Origin: Candidatus Saccharibacteria bacterium UBA2951
GTDB taxonomy: Bacteria > Patescibacteriota > Saccharimonadia > Saccharimonadales > Saccharimonadaceae
Direction: 5' to 3'
Assembly: GCA_002348615.1 (NCBI GenBank)
Contig: DEBR01000005.1
Location: 108,343 to 172,342 of the forward strand
DNA length: 64,000 nt
This document shows positions 62,105 to 64,000 of the stretch, one piece after another. The notes under the pieces were generated by a model. The model worked only from the letters and a program-made list of their open reading frames with translations. It searched no databases and was not told the origin of the DNA. How positions within the stretch are numbered: the first letter of the stretch is position 1; each line of letters opens with the position of its first letter. The position numbers and the translations under genes were made by a program.

Positions 62105-62137
62105 AGCAGTTGAATTTCACCACTCTGCGCATTTTTT

Positions 62138-62165
62138 TACTGCGAGCCTCGCTCGCAGTATTTTT
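62138..62165 (+). terminator. Terminator after secY
   Basis: TACTGCGAGC (62138-62147) pairs perfectly with GCTCGCAGTA (62151-62160) around CTC, followed by TTTTT. A preceding T run (ATTTTTTTAC) makes A/T ends on both sides. Confidence 0.9.
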
Positions 62166-62287
62166 CATACAGCTCGCTCGTTTCTGGTAAAGAAAATGCA
62201 CACTGCGGCAAAATTGAACAACTTTACGGTAGCTTGATGGTGCAAGAAACTTATGGTAATCTGGTTGTAAATCGAGGGGAAACAAAC

Positions 62288-62971
62288 ATGTCGGGACTTG
62301 AAATCCAACATAAACGAAATTTTCATGTTATTCGCTGGGCAATCGCTCTAATTATACTTGCCGTGGCTGGCACGTATGCCTATTTTGGCATTAGGTGGTA
62401 CAGTACCGGTCTTGAATCCCCACTGCCGCTACCGGTGGCTGCTGCTGATTCATCGGTTGACGAATCACCCGTCACGGACGCGCTTATAACTAAGCATACA
62501 GCTGCGACGGACGAACCAAGGTATATTGAAATTCCTAAGCTCGGCGTAACGAACGCGCGCGTAATGAAAGTCGGGCTAACGAGCAATCGGATGCTCGACA
62601 TGCCTCGAACGTTAGACGACGTCGGATGGTATACAAAAAGCGCGAAACCAGGGAGTGGTGTAGGTGCGGTTCTCCTTGATGGGTACGCCAAAGGCGTTTC
62701 TAGGGGCGGCGCATTCGAAAAGATAGCAACTCTCCAAAAGGGCGACCAAGTGTCGGTCGAACGTGGCGACGGCAAATCGTTCACGTATGAAGTGCACGAT
62801 GTTCGGACGATGCCGCTCGAATGGGTTCTAAAGGCAGGCATGAAAGAAATGATGTATTCTGTCGACCCGAGCAGAGAGGGCTTAAGCCTGATCGCACCAG
62901 CTGGCAAATGGATTCCTAAGGATAAAGTATTTGATAGCCGCGTCCTTGTACGGGCTACGATCGTCGAATAA
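62288..62971 (+). CDS. Sortase-fold protein lacking catalytic His and Cys (pseudo-sortase)
   Basis: Membrane-anchored protein of 227 residues: transmembrane helix at about 17-37 (WAIALIILAVAGTYAYFGI), a linker, then a sortase domain from about residue 75 (IEIPKLGVTNARVMKVGLT, DDVGWYTKSAKPGSGVGAVL). The catalytic His region, normally xxGHxx, is LLDGYAKG (Tyr133), and the catalytic Cys region, normally LITCGG-like, is LIAPAG (Ala203-Pro204). A candidate catalytic Arg is still present (FDSRVLV). The fold most resembles class F/E sortases. It is probably not a transpeptidase but may bind sorting signals. ATG 62288 has GAGGGGAAAC upstream. No frameshift is seen. Confidence 0.82.
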   Translation: MSGLEIQHKRNFHVIRWAIALIILAVAGTYAYFGIRWYSTGLESPLPLPVAAADSSVDESPVTDALITKHTAATDEPRYIEIPKLGVTNARVMKVGLTSNRMLDMPRTLDDVGWYTKSAKPGSGVGAVLLDGYAKGVSRGGAFEKIATLQKGDQVSVERGDGKSFTYEVHDVRTMPLEWVLKAGMKEMMYSVDPSREGLSLIAPAGKWIPKDKVFDSRVLVRATIVE

Positions 62972-62976
62972 TCTGG

Positions 62977-62982
62977 TATTAT
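62977..62982 (+). promoter_or_regulatory. Extended -10 box for the candidate RNA
   Basis: TGGTATTAT, hexamer 62977-62982. The start point would be near 62989, exactly where the first helix of the candidate RNA begins. Confidence 0.5.
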
Positions 62983-62988
62983 AACGTT

Positions 62989-63430
62989 ACCGGACACGCA
63001 AATGTGGGTCTCACGACGGCCTGGAGCCTGGAAACTGAGCACATGTCCGGCGCCGTGTGGAGTACCGAATCTCCGCACGATCAACCGAAACCGCGACCGC
63101 AAGGTTGCCTGAGAAACCGCCGATGGCCGGTATATGCCATCACTGTCGGATTAGATACCCGACATGAAGGTTCACAGATCAGCAACGCTGTGAACCCCGG
63201 CAAGGCCTCACGGCTGAAGCCGCACCGGAGGGCTAACAGCCCGAAACATGACGCGAGCTAATGTGTACCTCCTCAGGGATCAACACTCGCATGCCGTCAC
63301 AGCCATCTCCACGCTACTGGCTACCCCCGACCTTGTGACACGTCACATTGGTCGGACTGACAGTTCGAATGGAGTTTGCTAAGCCCAGAGGAAGGGCCGG
63401 GCGTGATTAGATACACGCCCGGCCCACTTC
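62989..63430 (+). ncRNA. Candidate large structured RNA with two 16S 790-loop-like hairpins
   Basis: About 440 nt without a convincing ORF but full of stable pairings. Seen: CCGGAC-ATGTG (from 62990) with CACAT-GTCCGG (63040-63050); CGTGTGGAG/CTCCGCACG (63054-63079); GCGACC/GGTTGC capped by a GCAA tetraloop (63093-63108); GATGGC/GCCATC (63122-63141); TGTCGG/CCGACA (63144-63164) with loop ATTAGATAC; GGTTCACAG/CTGTGAACC (63169-63196); CGGC/GCCG (63211-63222); GGGCT/AGCCC (63230-63242); CCGACC-TGTGA/TCACA-GGTCGG (63327-63355); and a terminal 12-bp GC-rich hairpin (63394-63425) with loop ATTAGATA. Both named loops contain GATTAGATAC as in the 16S rRNA 790 loop. Hallmarks of tmRNA, RNase P RNA and SRP RNA were sought and not found. 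The class is unknown. Confidence 0.6.
63394..63425 (+). terminator. GC-rich terminal hairpin of the candidate RNA
   Basis: GGGCCGGGCGTG (63394-63405) pairs perfectly with CACGCCCGGCCC (63414-63425); loop ATTAGATA. It is followed by ACTTCAATTTG, not a clean T run, so it may be a 3' stability hairpin rather than an efficient intrinsic terminator. Confidence 0.65.
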
Positions 63431-63450
63431 AATTTGAAAATTATGCCAAT

Positions 63451-63508
63451 GAAAAGGCCGCCGAGAACGGGGCGCTGCAGAGGATATAAAGTCCTCAGCG
63501 GCCTTTTC
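63451..63508. terminator. Long bidirectional hairpin between candidate RNA and microgene
   Basis: GAAAAGGCCGC (63451-63461) pairs perfectly with GCGGCCTTTTC (63498-63508). An inner hairpin GAGGA/TCCTC (63480-63496) forms the tip. On the minus strand GGCCTTTTC follows the stem, so it probably ends the transcript of the convergent microgene. Confidence 0.65.
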
Positions 63509-63532
63509 GTTCCGCGGCGGCGGAGAGGTTGG

Positions 63533-63793
63533 TCAGACGTACTTGAGCGTGATGTCGCGCAGGTCGAGCAGCATCTGTGCAGCCTCTTCGCGACTCAGGC
63601 AGGCGATCTGTTCGTTCGGCATGGCGTCGAGTCCCTGGAAGAGGATGATCAGCTCGAACCGCTCCGCGGTCGGCAGCCCCCTGAGGTCCATCAGCGTCTG
63701 CTTGACCTCCTCGTCGGACATCGCCTCGACGTCGAGTTCGGTCAGGGACGTCAGCCCCTTGATCCCGGTGGGCCGGGTCGACATGGTTACCAT
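63533..63793 (-). CDS. GC-rich 86-residue microprotein with an internal helical repeat
   Basis: Unrecognised. The product is acidic and alpha-helical. Two similar segments, SDEEVKQTLMDLRGL (about 26-40) and SREEAAQMLLDLRDI (about 67-81), share E-E-x-x-Q-x-L-x-D-L-R, separated by PTAERFELIILFQGLDAMP. This suggests a duplicated helical hairpin, perhaps a dimer or protein-binding module. Start ATG 63793 has AGAGGA 9 nt upstream; an in-frame ATG at 63853 lacks support. TTGACA (63872-63867) with TAATAT 17 nt on is the likely promoter. Third codon positions are almost all G or C, unlike the window. One Cys, no signal. Possible acquisition from a GC-rich host is inference. Confidence 0.7.
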   Translation of the reverse strand: MVTMSTRPTGIKGLTSLTELDVEAMSDEEVKQTLMDLRGLPTAERFELIILFQGLDAMPNEQIACLSREEAAQMLLDLRDITLKYV

Positions 63794-63843
63794 CTGTAAA
63801 GTCCTCTCGGTCGGCCATTCTTCTGTCGAATGGCTATAATAAT

Positions 63844-63872
63844 ATATTATCACAAAAACGTAGGCGTGTCAA
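63844..63872 (-). promoter_or_regulatory. Promoter of the 86-residue microgene
   Basis: On the minus strand TTGACA (63872-63867), 17 bases, TAATAT. GATAAT two bases closer is an alternative -10. The region up to the gene is very AT-rich, in contrast to the gene itself. Confidence 0.6.
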
Positions 63873-63877
63873 TTTGC

Positions 63878-63905
63878 TTGACCCCTCAAGCGTTTTCGGT
63901 ACAAT
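63878..63905 (+). promoter_or_regulatory. Divergent plus-strand promoter
   Basis: TTGACC (63878-63883), 16 bases, TACAAT (63900-63905). No ORF starts before the window end; it would serve a gene or RNA beyond 64000. Confidence 0.5.
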
Positions 63906-63966
63906 AGAACTAATCCAATTTTCATTTCAACGGCGGGTAGCCGAGTGAAATACTCTTATAAAATGC

Positions 63967-63995
63967 TTTACATATACCTCTGTTTGCCGTATAAT
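63967..63995 (+). promoter_or_regulatory. Strong promoter at the window end
   Basis: TTTACA (63967-63972), 17 bases, TATAAT (63990-63995). It points out of the window; its gene is not visible. Confidence 0.6.
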
Positions 63996-64000
63996 TCATA

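Noticed and set aside
62288..62971. Frameshift as the cause of missing sortase residues
   Set aside because: Both motifs are replaced in frame with intact sequence on either side; a single error cannot explain both.
63004..63261. 85-codon GTG-start ORF in the candidate RNA
   Set aside because: No ribosome-binding site, low-complexity translation, and it runs through several stable hairpins; a structured RNA explains the region better.
62989..63430. tmRNA, RNase P RNA or SRP RNA as identity of the structured region
   Set aside because: No alanyl acceptor with TTCGA T-arm and CCA, no tag ORF, no GAGGAAAGTC or ACAGAA core of RNase P, no GGAAGCAGCC-type SRP loop. Short resemblances such as AACCGCCGATGGCC and GAGGAAGGGCCGGGC lack the required surroundings. 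A divergent form cannot be fully excluded without a covariance search.
1..64000. CRISPR arrays, insertion sequences, integrases or prophage genes
   Set aside because: No direct repeat arrays, transposase or integrase motifs were seen on either strand.
63901..64000. Gene start or RNA at the right edge
   Set aside because: Two promoters point right, but no start codon with support or complete RNA fold is visible before the window ends.

Overview
The window looks like a chromosomal segment of a Candidatus Saccharibacteria (TM7) genome, Patescibacteria/CPR. Base composition is about balanced, genes are tightly packed, and the standard code is used (several genes end in TGA, often as ATGA start/stop overlaps). 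There is no rpmD (uL30) between rpsE and rplO, which fits CPR lineages. A complete cyoABCDE quinol oxidase plus a type II NADH dehydrogenase sits in an otherwise reduced genome, as reported for some environmental Saccharibacteria. The assignment is inferred from gene content and protein style, not from a tree.

Layout. 1-12.4 kb: 3' part of an M1 aminopeptidase gene, a secreted HNH nuclease, nusA, clpC behind a CIRCE operator, a membrane HExxH protein, radA, a PIN-TRAM protein and a class A penicillin-binding protein. 12.4-19 kb: tyrS, a phosphohexomutase, recG, a phospholipase C-like protein and rsmD. 19-26 kb: a GC-rich microgene, two tRNA-Leu genes around an FAD oxidase, a SpoU methylase, hisS, tig and clpP behind a second CIRCE. 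26-35 kb: rpoBC, rpsL and rpsG. 35-38.8 kb: three lineage-specific orphans. 38.9-50 kb: fusA, a small pseudopilin, cyoABCDE, ndh and tuf. 50-62 kb: rpsJ, a pilin gene, then rplC to rplO and secY. 62-64 kb: a degenerate sortase, a candidate large structured RNA and a second GC-rich microgene.

How it works together. Most of the window is the transcription, translation and protein quality-control core. HrcA/CIRCE probably links clpC and clpP in one heat-shock regulon. Cyo and NDH-2 would form a short NADH-quinone-oxygen chain, with quinone and heme not obviously made by anything here. Surface functions (pilins, sortase fold, PBP, secreted nuclease) suit an epibiont that contacts and takes material from a host cell.

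Most notable observations: (1) a roughly 440-nt candidate RNA at 62989-63430 with many hairpins, two of whose loops carry GATTAGATAC, the sequence of the 16S rRNA 790 loop; (2) RpoC without any of its zinc-binding cysteines; (3) EF-G with altered guanine-recognition motifs (NKIN instead of NKxD); (4) a sortase fold lacking catalytic His and Cys; (5) many genes whose ATG lies 6-10 nt after a -10 box, suggesting widespread leaderless transcription.
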